From Streptomyces sp. SID13726 (lineage in GTDB: Bacteria > Actinomycetota > Actinomycetes > Streptomycetales > Streptomycetaceae), in the NCBI RefSeq assembly GCF_010548375.1, contig NZ_JAAGLY010000015.1, positions 175,568-239,567 of the forward strand: a stretch of 64,000 nt of DNA. Direction: 5' to 3'. Shown piece after piece: positions 26,157-34,711 of the stretch (positions within the stretch are counted from its first letter, which is position 1; each line of letters starts with the position of its first letter). A model generated the notes under the pieces. That model was not told the origin of the DNA. It did not search any database and saw only the letters and a program-made list of their open reading frames with translations. A program made the position numbers and the translations under genes.

Positions 26157-26759
26157 TCAGATCCAGCCCTGCTGCCAGGCGTGGTGGGCTGCGGCGTGCC
26201 GGGTGGGTGTGCCCAGTTTGGACATGGCGGCGGAGAGGTAGTTGCGGACCGTGCCGGGGGCCAGGTGGATCTCGGCGGCAATCTCCACGACCGAGGCTCC
26301 GGTGCGGGTGACGCGCAGGACCTCCAGCTCGCGGTCGCTCAGGGGGCAGTCGTCTTCGGTGAGCGCCGACGCGGCAATGTCGGGATCGACGTATCGGCGG
26401 CCCGCGGCGACGTCACGGATGATCTCCGCAAGTCTGGTCGCCTGGGTTGTCTTGGGGACGAAGCCTCGGACTCCGGCGGACAGCGCGCGGCGCAGTACTG
26501 CGGGGCGGGCGTGCCGGGTCACCAGGATGATCTGGGTGGGAAGTTCGGCCCGGATCTCCTCGCCGGCGCGCAGGCCGTCGGTGGGCGGCATCTCCAGGTC
26601 GAGGACGGCGATGTCGGGGCGGTGCTCGCGAGCCAGCCGTATCGCGTCGATGGAGCTGGCTGCCTCGGCGACCACGGTGAGGTCGTCCTCCAGCGAGAGC
26701 AGGGCGGCCAGGGCGCTTCTCAGGAGATCCTCGTCGTCCGCGATCAGCAGCCGGATCAT
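26157..26759 (-). CDS. NarL/FixJ family response regulator
   Basis: A 200-residue regulator. The receiver domain at residues 1-115 has acidic pocket DDED near residue 8, phospho-acceptor aspartate in IAVLDLEMP near residue 54 and lysine in FVPKTT. A LuxR-type helix-turn-helix follows at residues 137-195 (LSDRELEVLRVTRTGASVVE, then LAPGTVRNYLSAAMSKLG). Its ATG overlaps the 3' end of the kinase gene by 4 bp; together they form one two-component system. Confidence 0.93.
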   Translation of the reverse strand: MIRLLIADDEDLLRSALAALLSLEDDLTVVAEAASSIDAIRLAREHRPDIAVLDLEMPPTDGLRAGEEIRAELPTQIILVTRHARPAVLRRALSAGVRGFVPKTTQATRLAEIIRDVAAGRRYVDPDIAASALTEDDCPLSDRELEVLRVTRTGASVVEIAAEIHLAPGTVRNYLSAAMSKLGTPTRHAAAHHAWQQGWI

Positions 26760-27961
26760 CGACCCACTCCCCCCACTGCCGTCGTCGGCAGCGAAGCCTC
26801 GACCACGAAGTGGTCGCCGTCGCGGGTCCAGACCAACTCGCCGCCGGCCGCGCCCAGTCGCTCGGCGAGTGTGTACAAGCCTGTGCCGTCGTTCAGACCG
26901 GCGGGATGCCCGTCGGCGCCGTCGTTGCCCACCCGGAGGCGGGCGCGACCGCCCACGACACGGTAGTCGACCTCGGCGTGCCGGGCGTTACTGTGCCGGA
27001 GCACGTTCGTGGTGGCCTCTCTCATCACCAGCCCCAGGAGGTGACGGGCGGAGTCACCCAACTCCGCCGAAACGACGGCGGGCGCGAGAGTCATCCTGGC
27101 GTCGATGTCCGCCGCGGCCATTACCCGCGTCGCGTTGGCGATCTCGTCATCCAACGTCGTGCGGCGGTAGCCCTGCACCATGGCACGCGTGTCGCTGAGA
27201 GCGTCGGCCGCGAGCCGCATGACGTCCTGCATCTCCGCGGCGGCCCTCGCCGGGTCCATCTTGACGAGCCGGGCCGCCAACTCACCCTTCAGCGCGATCA
27301 CTTGCAGGTGATGGCCCTGAATGTCGTGCAGGTCGGCGGAGAAACGCAGCCGCTCGTCCTTGACCGCCAGTTCCGCTTCGAGGCGTCGCGCGTCGCTCAG
27401 CCGCCGCGCGGTGTCCCACGACGACAGGGGGGCCAGTGTCATCCAGGCGGTGAGAGCGACGAGTCCCGGCGGGAACAGAGCGGCGTACAACAGCTTCCCG
27501 TCTCCGTCGGCCAGGCTGACCACACCGCCCGGCAGCAGCGCGAGCACTGCGGCGATGGTGATCAGCAGTCGTCTGCGGCGCGGCGGAAGGTACGTCGCCA
27601 GGGTCGCCACCGCCATGGCGGGCGCGACCGCCCACAACCCGTAATTGCGCAGGACCAGCGGAAACACCGCGAGGACGACCGCCGCCCCGCCGGCAGCAGC
27701 CAGCCACCCCACGGACAACTCAGCAGGGCGACTGTCCGAGGGCGACGTATCGGAGTGCGGGTCGTCGGTCACCGGCAATAGAGCCAGCCGCCGGCTGAGC
27801 AGCACCACGCTCGCCATCACCTCGACGACCGCCGCCGCGGCGGCTGGGCCTCGCGCCCACAGCGGGACGTCACCGTCGAGCACCCACTCGCCGACGAAGA
27901 GGACAAGAAGGCACACGGTCGTGCCCGGCACAGCCCACCACGTGTAACGACGGAAGCTCAT
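26756..27961 (-). CDS. DesK/NarX-type sensor histidine kinase
   Basis: About 401 residues. Several membrane helices fill residues 10-180, then the HisKA_3 dimerisation motif RFSADLHDIQGHHLQVIALK carries the phospho-accepting histidine. A HATPase_c domain with RNAD-like N-box (REATTNVLRHSNA) and G-box DGTGLYTLAERLGAAGG follows. The start at 27961 gives MSFRRYTWWAV, directly before the first helix, with GAGGGG upstream. In-frame codons at 27997, 28027 and 28060 are alternatives. The signal sensed is unknown. Confidence 0.88.
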   Translation of the reverse strand: MSFRRYTWWAVPGTTVCLLVLFVGEWVLDGDVPLWARGPAAAAAVVEVMASVVLLSRRLALLPVTDDPHSDTSPSDSRPAELSVGWLAAAGGAAVVLAVFPLVLRNYGLWAVAPAMAVATLATYLPPRRRRLLITIAAVLALLPGGVVSLADGDGKLLYAALFPPGLVALTAWMTLAPLSSWDTARRLSDARRLEAELAVKDERLRFSADLHDIQGHHLQVIALKGELAARLVKMDPARAAAEMQDVMRLAADALSDTRAMVQGYRRTTLDDEIANATRVMAAADIDARMTLAPAVVSAELGDSARHLLGLVMREATTNVLRHSNARHAEVDYRVVGGRARLRVGNDGADGHPAGLNDGTGLYTLAERLGAAGGELVWTRDGDHFVVEASLPTTAVGGVGR

Positions 27962-28369
27962 CAGCCCCGCCCCTCGGTCGATCGGCCCATCCCCCATCCG
28001 GCCATTGTCACTCAGCCCAGGCCCCATGACAGACGTCACGCGAGGACGTGACAACTCCACGCGTTCTCATACGAGTTCGGCACTACTGGTGTGCCCGGCT
28101 GCGCCGCAGGCTCAAGGCATGGGAGATGCCCCGCTCGATACCGGAGGAAGACCCGTCTTGCTTCGGCGGGCGAGCTCTTCCACGGAGTCGGGGCTTCGTG
28201 CACATCGGGCTCAACAAGGTCGTCCCCGTACGTTCGCCGAGTGGAGGGGCGTCGTGGACGTACTCGTCGGGTTCTCTCGGCTCCTCCTGTGACGTGCGCC
28301 AAGCGTCGGCCGTCTCGCTCTCAACTCTTCGCACGATCCAAGAACTTGACCTTTGGCAGGTGGCGAGTC
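27962..28369. other. divergent intergenic region between kinase and AraC gene
   Basis: About 400 bp. A continuous plus-strand frame upstream of 28370 is arginine/serine-rich and lacks family resemblance, so I treat it as noncoding. It must contain the divergent promoters of the two-component operon and of the AraC regulator. I see no strong operator. Confidence 0.4.
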
Positions 28370-29350
28370 ATGCACGTGGTCAGCACCGCCGAGGTCGCGG
28401 TGGGAGAAGCCTTCGCCTTCTGGCGCGAGGCGAACTCAAAGCTCTGGGCGCCCTACCACCTGCGCTGCGAACCGCGGCTGGACAGCGGATGCAGGACTCA
28501 GGTCTGTATCAGCGAGTTCGAGCCTGCGCAGGCGACGCGGATGATCACGATGCCGCATTCGATTCACCTCACACCCAAGCTCATCCGCCAGGCCGATCTC
28601 GAAGTGCTCACGGTGTGCTGTTTCGTGCACGGAAACGGCATGATCACTCAGGACGGCCGCTCTGCGGAAGTCGACATCGGGGACCTGGTGTTGTACCTCA
28701 CCTCGCGTCCGCACCTGCCTGAAGTCGCACCTGATTTTTCTGACAGTCGGCTGCTGCTTCTGAGGTTCCCGTGCTCCTTTCTCCCGCTACCCGCCCGGGA
28801 CCTGCGGCGCCCGGACACGGGTCGCCTACCGAGCGCCCAGGGCATCAGTGCGCTGTCCTCACAGTTCCTGCTGAACCTCGCCCGTCATTTGCACGAACTC
28901 AGCCCATCCGACACCGCTCGGCTTGCCATCCTCACTCTCGACATACTGACCACCGCACTAGCCAACGCACTGGACACCCCAAGCACCGTGCCACGCCACA
29001 CCCGACAACGCGCGCTCATGGCACAGATCCACGCCTTCATCCGAGACAACCTCAGCGATACGCGCCTGACCCCGGACGCGATCGCCACGGCCCACCACAT
29101 CTCCCTGCGCTACCTGCACAAACTGTTCCACCAGGAAGGCCACACCGTCGCCGGCTGGATCCGCGAACGCCGACTGGAACAGTGCCGCCGCGACCTCGCC
29201 AACACCGGGCTGGCCAGCCGCCCGATCCACGCGATCGCAGCCCGGTGGGGGTTCACCAGCCCCGCTCATTTCAGCCAGGCCTTCCGCAGCGCCTATGGTC
29301 TCTCCCCGCGCCAATTCCGTCAGCACCACGCGACAGTGCACGCAGACTGA
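28370..29350 (+). CDS. AraC family transcriptional regulator
   Basis: A 326-residue protein. Residues 1-180 form an AraC-binding-domain-2-like ligand/oligomerisation region (EAFAFWREANSKLWAPYHL, then DIGDLVLYLTSRPH). Residues 215-320 carry two helix-turn-helix motifs (LTPDAIATAHHISLRYLHKL; IHAIAARWGFTSPAHFSQAF) and the family ending YGLSPRQFR. This is the type common in Streptomyces. The ATG at 28370 follows AGGTGGCGAG. Ligand unknown. Confidence 0.88.
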   Translation: MHVVSTAEVAVGEAFAFWREANSKLWAPYHLRCEPRLDSGCRTQVCISEFEPAQATRMITMPHSIHLTPKLIRQADLEVLTVCCFVHGNGMITQDGRSAEVDIGDLVLYLTSRPHLPEVAPDFSDSRLLLLRFPCSFLPLPARDLRRPDTGRLPSAQGISALSSQFLLNLARHLHELSPSDTARLAILTLDILTTALANALDTPSTVPRHTRQRALMAQIHAFIRDNLSDTRLTPDAIATAHHISLRYLHKLFHQEGHTVAGWIRERRLEQCRRDLANTGLASRPIHAIAARWGFTSPAHFSQAFRSAYGLSPRQFRQHHATVHAD

Positions 29351-29442
29351 AGACCTGTGCGCTCAGCCGTAACGACAGGCCCAGATGCGGGGTGCAGCCT
29401 TGCTGAAGAGGAGACAGCAGGCCCTATCACACTGGGGGAACC

Positions 29443-29895
29443 GTGGCATTCCGCAAGACCGTTGCAGTCACTCTCGCGTCACTGGCACTTGCCGGCGCAG
29501 GTCTGACGACCTCGGCATCCGCCGCGCCGGCGGCGCCCACCACAAGCACGACGAGCCCGGGCACAGCAGCCGCAACCGGCTGGACGGCCGTGATCTCCGT
29601 AGGCCAAGGCCGTGCCGCCTGTCCGCAGTACTTCCTCTGCATCTGGACAGGTGAGAACTACACCGGTAGCGGCCGCGGCTACGGCGGCAGCATCGCACAC
29701 GGTGACGGCGTGTCATGGTTCAACACCGTGTGGGAGAACAACGTCCATTCCGCCGTGAACCAGACGACCATCCCGGTCACCTTCCTCGACATCCACGGCA
29801 CTACCGGGATTGAGCTCGGTGACCTCTACCCTGGCTACGACTTCCATAGCGGCTGGCCGGGCGCCAACAAGGCGGATGGGATCTACTACAGGTAG
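29443..29895 (+). CDS. secreted peptidase-inhibitor family I36-like protein (second copy)
   Basis: A 150-residue exported protein: signal MAFRKTVAVTLASLALAGAG with cleavage near ASA-APA, a Thr/Ser-rich stretch, then CPQYFLCIWTGENYTGSGRGY, the same core as the I36-type protein at 18372. GTG start. The two proteins differ greatly outside that core, so they are paralogues rather than a recent duplication. Confidence 0.78.
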   Translation: MAFRKTVAVTLASLALAGAGLTTSASAAPAAPTTSTTSPGTAAATGWTAVISVGQGRAACPQYFLCIWTGENYTGSGRGYGGSIAHGDGVSWFNTVWENNVHSAVNQTTIPVTFLDIHGTTGIELGDLYPGYDFHSGWPGANKADGIYYR

Positions 29896-30235
29896 ATGCC
29901 GAATCCGTCATCCCCATTCAGTGCTTGCCTCGTGATGCACGGTATCGACAAGGACCAGCGGCCCGTGGGCGTCCACTGGAAGTGCTGGTGGAAGCTTCCG
30001 GCCGGACATCCGACCAGGCTGAGCCCGCCGTGCACTGGTCGGGGAAGAGCCCTGTACTGAAGGGAGGCCGCCGCAGCATGACGCTGCGGCGGCCTCCGAG
30101 TGGTGGCTGTGCCACTTTCAACGGGAGTCATTTCGAGGTGACTTGGGGAGTCGTTTCGCACCTGCGGACAAGATCAATGTCAGTGACTTTTGATGTCACT
30201 CCCGGCTGTCAGTGCCGGGTGGGAGACTGCCCGGC
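29896..30235. other. intergenic region containing a strong terminator
   Basis: 340 bp with no convincing gene. The main structure is the hairpin at 30063-30097. A minus-strand frame with WTPTGRWSLSIPC has no recognised relatives. Confidence 0.45.
30063..30097. terminator. 15-bp perfect stem terminator
   Basis: GGAGGCCGCCGCAGC at 30063-30077 pairs perfectly with GCTGCGGCGGCCTCC at 30083-30097 around a 5-nt loop. It lies 168 bp after the I36-type gene, so a small untranslated transcript or 3' region lies between them. Confidence 0.8.
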
Positions 30236-30832
30236 ATGATCGAACCGAATCCGAAAGCGGACCTTCTCCGATACTTGCAAGAGGCGCGTGACGCCCTGGT
30301 ATGGAAGCTCGATGGCCTCTCGGAGTACGACATCCGCCGTCCGCTGACTCCCACAGGCACGAACCTGTTGGGCCTGGTCAAGCATGTCGCCAACGTGGAG
30401 CTGGGATATCTCGGAGACACGTTTGGGCGACCGTTCTTCGACGAGGAGCCGCCGTCCTGGTGGTATACCGAGGAGTCAGAGCTCAACTCGGACATGTGGG
30501 CCACTGCAGATGAGTCTCGGGAAGAGATCGTTGGGCTGTATCGCCAGGCGTGGGAGCACTCCAACAGCACGATCGCGACGCTGCCGCTTGACGCGGTCGG
30601 TCACGTCCCGTGGTGGCCGGAGGAACGCCGAGAAGTGACGCTGAACCACATCGTGGTGCGCGTGATCTCCGATACTCAGCGGCATGCTGGTCACGCCGAT
30701 ATCGTGCGAGAGCTCATCGACGGATCCGTCGGATATCTGCAAGGCAAGGACGACTTGCCGCCAGGGGATCAGGCGTGGTGGGAGGATTACCGGAGCCGAC
30801 TGGAGCGTGTGGCGCGGGAAGTCGACGGCTGA
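30236..30832 (+). CDS. DinB family protein (DUF664)
   Basis: A 198-residue four-helix-bundle-type protein: LLRYLQEARDALVWKLDGLS, TGTNLLGLVKHVANVELGYLG, then HIVVRVISDTQRHAGHADIVRELIDG. The three histidines (LVKHV, HAGHAD) form the usual DinB metal site. DinB/DUF664 proteins are metal-dependent, often thiol-related transferases; the substrate here is unknown. ATG at 30236 matches the family N-terminus. It is followed by its own terminator. Confidence 0.88.
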   Translation: MIEPNPKADLLRYLQEARDALVWKLDGLSEYDIRRPLTPTGTNLLGLVKHVANVELGYLGDTFGRPFFDEEPPSWWYTEESELNSDMWATADESREEIVGLYRQAWEHSNSTIATLPLDAVGHVPWWPEERREVTLNHIVVRVISDTQRHAGHADIVRELIDGSVGYLQGKDDLPPGDQAWWEDYRSRLERVAREVDG

Positions 30833-30844
30833 TCTCGCCGTGCT

Positions 30845-30871
30845 GCCGACCCCGTTGGCTGCGGGGTCGGC
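30845..30871. terminator. hairpin terminator after DinB gene
   Basis: GCCGACCCCG at 30845-30854 pairs with CGGGGTCGGC at 30862-30871 around a 7-nt loop, 12 bp after the stop codon. Confidence 0.8.
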
Positions 30872-30884
30872 CATGCGGTGCTGT

Positions 30885-31672
30885 TCATCCGGCTGCGGTC
30901 TGCTCGGCCAGGGATTTGGTGTGGGCGAGGCGGTAGGACTCGGTGCCGGTCTGGATGATGGCGCCGTTGAAGGTCAGGCGGTCGACGATGGCCGCGCAGA
31001 GCCGGGGGTCAGTGAAGGTCTTCGTCCAGCCACTGAAACTCTCGTTCGAGGCGATGGCGACGCTGTTCTTTTCCTCACGCTCCGTCAGAACCTGAAACAG
31101 CAGCTCAGCACCCCTGCGGTCAACTTCCATATAGCCGAGTTCATCGATGCATAAAGTTCGACACGGCCGTAGCGGGCGATCGTCTTCGACAGCATCTTCT
31201 CGTCGGCGGCCTCGACCAGTTCGTTGACGAGCTTGGTTGCCAGCACGTGGCGGACGCGGAAGCCGTGCATCGCCGCCTCGGTGCCCAGGGCGGTCAGGAG
31301 GTGGGACTTGCCGGTGCCGGAGTCTCCGATCAGGCGGAGCGGCTCGCCCTTCTTGACCCATTCGCAGGTGGCGAGGGTGTTGACGGTGGCCGGGTCGATG
31401 CTGGGGTTGGCGTCGAAGTCGAACGCCCGCAGGCTCTTGTCCCCCGGGAAGGAAGCGGCCTTGATCCGGCGTTCGGAGCGTCGGCGGGCCCGGTCGTCGC
31501 ACTCGGTCATCAGCAGTTCGGCGAGGAAGGCCCGGTATGACATCTGGTCGCGGGCGGCGCCTTCGGCGAGGTCGGCGAACTGCTGTCGGATCGACGGCAG
31601 CCTGAGCATGCGGCATGCCTGGTCGATCGAGGCGGTGGCGGCTTCTTCGGTCAGTCCGCGCTTGCGTGTCAT
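30885..31672 (-). pseudogene. istB: IS21 family helper ATPase IstB, frameshifted
   Basis: The N-terminal part from ATG 31672 (MTRKRGLTEEAATASIDQAC) includes Walker A GDSGTGKSH. Near 31150 the frame breaks after RYGRVEL. The continuation, LCIDELGYMEVDRRGAELLF to the end TKSLAEQTAAG, is in another frame. A single missing T in the CTTT run would explain it. IstB is the ATP-dependent partner that regulates the IstA transposase. A translational frameshift is possible but decay is likelier, because istA is also broken. Confidence 0.85.
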
Positions 31673-32545
31673 GGCCCCTCTTTCTCGCCGGCCGTGCGGC
31701 CGTGCCGTTGCAGGAGCTGGTCGTAGTGGGCCACCGACGGAAGCGGCCGGTTGTCGGGCGGGAGGTGGGACAGCCTCCAGTCGGACAGGAAGGTGACCGT
31801 GCCGCTGGTCTCCTCCTGCGGCTGGACGGGCCGGGCCGGAGCAGGTTTCACGGGCTCGGTGAAGGTCTCGCCCTCGGCGGCCTTGCGGGCCTCCAGTGCG
31901 ACCGCGTCCGCGGTCAGGGCGCTGGCCTGGTGGGCGGCTGCGAGTCCGGCGACGACGTGTTCGTGTTCCATGTGGCGGCCCAGCAGCAGCACCTCGATCA
32001 GGGCCCGGTGCCGGCCGCCTCGCCATGGGCGGCGCGGGCGGCGGTCCACCAGGCTTCGTGGACTGGGGTGAACTTCCCTGCGGCTTTGGCCTGTTCGAGG
32101 GCGGTTGCTCCGGGGAAGGCGCCCGGCTTGCGCAGGAGTGCTTCCAGGCAGTGGTCCAGGACCAGGCGGGATTCGCCCCGGCCGCTGAGCCGTTCGTGGT
32201 GGGCGACCACGGTGCGGCCGTCGTAGACGACCAGGTTGTTGGCGTGCAGCAGCATCCGCAGCTGGCAGCCGATGAAGCGGACCGGGACCGAGTAGGAGTT
32301 GCAGCGGACGGTGACCTGGCCGAAGCGGTTGACCCGCGGGGTGAACCAGCGTCCGGTCTCGAACACCTCGCGGGGCAGCGGCCGCGGCAGCGGCTGTTCC
32401 TGGGCGAAGTGCTCCCCGATGGTGCGGGTCTTCGACCGCAGACGCCGGCCTTCGTCATCCACGTCCCACTGGTCGACCATGGCGTTCAGCTCGGTCAGCG
32501 AGGCGACCTCGGGGACGGGGACCAGAGGCACCCCCAGCCGACTCA
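31669..32545 (-). pseudogene. istA: IS21 family transposase IstA, C-terminal remnant
   Basis: The minus strand encodes the IstA C-terminal domain from PLVPVPEVASLTELNAMVDQ to about AARAAHGEAAG, then breaks near 32015 and continues in another frame with RALIEVLLLGRHMEHEHVVA to the end at 31669. The helix-turn-helix and the DDE catalytic domain upstream are missing. The istA/istB junction retains the 4-bp overlap normal for IS21. Confidence 0.82.
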
Positions 32546-32614
32546 CTGCAACGAAGACGGCACATCTCAGCCCACCGCCGACCACGACAACCACTCGCGC
32601 TGGACTCGACCGGT

Positions 32615-34261
32615 TCAGGACAAGGGCGGCAGTTCTCCGCTGGAGGTGACGTCGCTCTGCGATGACAGCGACTCCTTGATGGCGCGCAGGAAGGACCGCC
32701 GCTCCACCAGTTGCGCCCCCCGAGCCTCCGCCAATGGCTCCGGGCGGTACCCGAAGGCTGCGGGGAGAAGCGGCAGGCCCAGCGCTGCGAAGGCCTCGTC
32801 GAGGTGGTGCCGTGGGTCAGCGGTGCCGCGCAACGCGGCGGCCAGGGGGCGGTGGTCCGTCTTCCTGTACGCCGCCGACAGCGCGGTCGCCCGCTCCGCC
32901 GCTTCCTGTTGTGTCGGCATCTCCGCGGGGTCCTCCCACCACACGTGGGCAGTCACCAGACGGCCGTCGCGGTAGAGCTGGAGCGTGTAGTCGGCTCCCT
33001 CCTTGGCCACGACCAGGACCGGCCATTTCTCACCCCGGCTGAACGTGGCAGCCAGACGGGGCAGTTCGCCTTCCCCGAGCAGCGTCGTACGCATGCCCTT
33101 GCGCCGGCCCGGCGGGTCGGCCGAAGGTGCCGTCTCGACGAACGTGCCGCCGCCGGGCGCCGGCGCGAGACGCATGGTGGTGCCGGCGATCAGAACAGCC
33201 TCGCGAACCTCACGCAGTGGCGCACTGGCGTGCGCGACGGCCGGAGCAGCGGCAGGAGACGTCGTGGCGGTTGACTGGTCCGTGGGCCCCGCCGGACCGT
33301 CCGTGGCCGGCGAGGGCACGGAACCGCCGAAGTACGGTGTCCGCCGGGCGACATGGGCGCGCACTCCCTGCCGCATCAGCAGGAACGTCTCCCGGGGATC
33401 GCCCATGTAGGCCCACGGGAACGTGCACGCGTCGGTAGCGATGAGCCGGAAGACCTCCAGTGCCTCGGCCTCACGGCCGGAGCGGATCAGCGCGAGCGCG
33501 AGGTGATTGCGGAAGCCCGCCGCCCGCCGGTCACCCGGCTCGAAGCTCGCCGACAGCTCCAGTCCCGCCTCGACGAGCCCCTCGATCCGGGACCAGGCCA
33601 CCGGCCCCTTCCCGATCCCTGCCTCGTGCTCCAGCGCGTACTCGGTGACCGCGTGCAGTGGCAAACCTCGCAGCGGTGACCCCTCAGGAGCCGCGGCGGC
33701 GGCCGACTCGGCGAACGCAAACATCTCCGCGTGCGAGCCATACCACTTCTGCGCCAGGTACTGCACCGCGCGGGCGTGCAGTCCCACGTGATGCGGATCC
33801 GCCGCGCGGCCCCGAGCCAGGTACTCGTCGTACACGTCGCGCGGAGCGCCGAGTCCCATAGCGTGAGCGATGAGCACCCGCCAGGGAACGGGATCTCCGG
33901 GGTTGAGGTCGGCGGCCGTACGCAGGACCGGTATCGCGTCGCGCAGGACCGTGTGGAACGCCTGGAACTGCTCCTGCGACACATGCCGGGCTCGCGCGGC
34001 GGTACGGATCTCCCAGGCGCGGTCGATCTCCAACTCGGCGGCGACCAAGGCGACATCGGGGTCATCGGACCGCACGCGCCGCCACTCGTCGAACCATCCG
34101 GTGTGGTGCAGAGCGAGTTCGGCGAGACCCGCACTGTACTGGCCTCGTCGCTCCCAGTCTCGGTCGACGCGCGTCTGCGCCAGCAACTCCGCCGCCGGCT
34201 CCCAAGCTCCCGACCGCGCCGCGGACAGGACGCCCCGCAGACCGGCATCCGGTGCGTCCAC
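32615..34261 (-). CDS. hypothetical protein, helical-repeat N-terminus (DUF4034-like)
   Basis: A 548-residue soluble protein. Residues 1-290 are helical with TPR-like spacing (AAELLAQTRVDRDWERRGQY, LIRSGREAEALEVFRLIAT). A Pro/Ser/Thr linker at about 310-345 leads to a C-terminal beta-rich domain. The N-terminal region vaguely resembles DUF4034 proteins of Streptomyces; I do not recognise a function. The gene ends about 70 bp from the IS21 remnant, so its original terminus could have been altered. Confidence 0.55.
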   Translation of the reverse strand: MDAPDAGLRGVLSAARSGAWEPAAELLAQTRVDRDWERRGQYSAGLAELALHHTGWFDEWRRVRSDDPDVALVAAELEIDRAWEIRTAARARHVSQEQFQAFHTVLRDAIPVLRTAADLNPGDPVPWRVLIAHAMGLGAPRDVYDEYLARGRAADPHHVGLHARAVQYLAQKWYGSHAEMFAFAESAAAAAPEGSPLRGLPLHAVTEYALEHEAGIGKGPVAWSRIEGLVEAGLELSASFEPGDRRAAGFRNHLALALIRSGREAEALEVFRLIATDACTFPWAYMGDPRETFLLMRQGVRAHVARRTPYFGGSVPSPATDGPAGPTDQSTATTSPAAAPAVAHASAPLREVREAVLIAGTTMRLAPAPGGGTFVETAPSADPPGRRKGMRTTLLGEGELPRLAATFSRGEKWPVLVVAKEGADYTLQLYRDGRLVTAHVWWEDPAEMPTQQEAAERATALSAAYRKTDHRPLAAALRGTADPRHHLDEAFAALGLPLLPAAFGYRPEPLAEARGAQLVERRSFLRAIKESLSSQSDVTSSGELPPLS

Positions 34262-34297
34262 TCAGAGTTTCCGGCCTCCGCTCGACACCGTCACGGG

Positions 34298-34702
34298 TCA
34301 GCGCAGCCCGACCACGGTGACGACTGCGTGGCGGGTGGTGCCCGCCACGACCTCCACCACCAGGTCGTCGACGGCGGGCGTGTAGGAGTCGCCGGCCGTC
34401 GTGAACGCCCGCCCGGCCTGGGGGACCAGGCGCGGGCCGACGACGGAGGCGAGCGTCGTGGTCAGCCTCTGCGAGAGCGTGACGTGTCCGTCGGGCAGCC
34501 GTACGGCGAGCGCCTTCGGATGCCGGGCCGTGCCGGTGAAGCCGACCACGGCGACGTCGACCGTGTCCGCGTGCCTCACCTTCGACCACACCCGGCCCGC
34601 CTTGTAGGACGACCGCAGCGGCTTCGCCACGATCCCCTCCATGTCCGTCCCCTCGAGCGCCGCGTACCAGAGCAGTGCCTCGTCCCGGTCGGTGGTCGAC
34701 CA
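34298..34702 (-). pseudogene. ATP-dependent DNA ligase, C-terminal piece
   Basis: The third of three pieces of one gene: 134 residues starting WSTTDRDEALLWYAALEG. It has nucleotidyltransferase motif IV (MEGIVAK), motif V (WSKVRHADTVD) and the OB-fold domain ending AVVTVVGLR and TGA. It joins in frame to the middle piece across an 845-bp insertion flanked by a repeat of ACCGGCT. The ligase type is the short LigC/LigD-like ATP-dependent enzyme of actinobacteria, used in end joining or base-excision repair. Confidence 0.9.
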
Positions 34703-34711
34703 CACCGGCTT

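Larger units (their letters stand above)
30885..32545 (-). mobile_element. decayed IS21 family element
   Basis: The istA-istB gene order of IS21 is preserved on the minus strand, but both genes are broken and the istA 5' part is missing. The right boundary lies near 32545, just downstream of the 548-aa gene's stop. No target duplication or complete terminal repeats could be recognised. Confidence 0.8.

Noticed and set aside
25967..26281. Possible transposase tail (GNAELAVWLLLAGAQQ) on the minus strand
   Set aside because: Short, overlaps the response regulator gene and does not match any transposase family I can name.
26037..26966. Plus-strand frames of about 310 codons opposite the response regulator
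   Set aside because: Antisense of the receiver/LuxR domains; no independent coding signal.
28091..28369. N-terminal extension of the AraC regulator by 93 residues
   Set aside because: The extension is Arg/Ser-rich without family resemblance, whereas the ATG at 28370 has a ribosome site and a normal AraC N-terminus.
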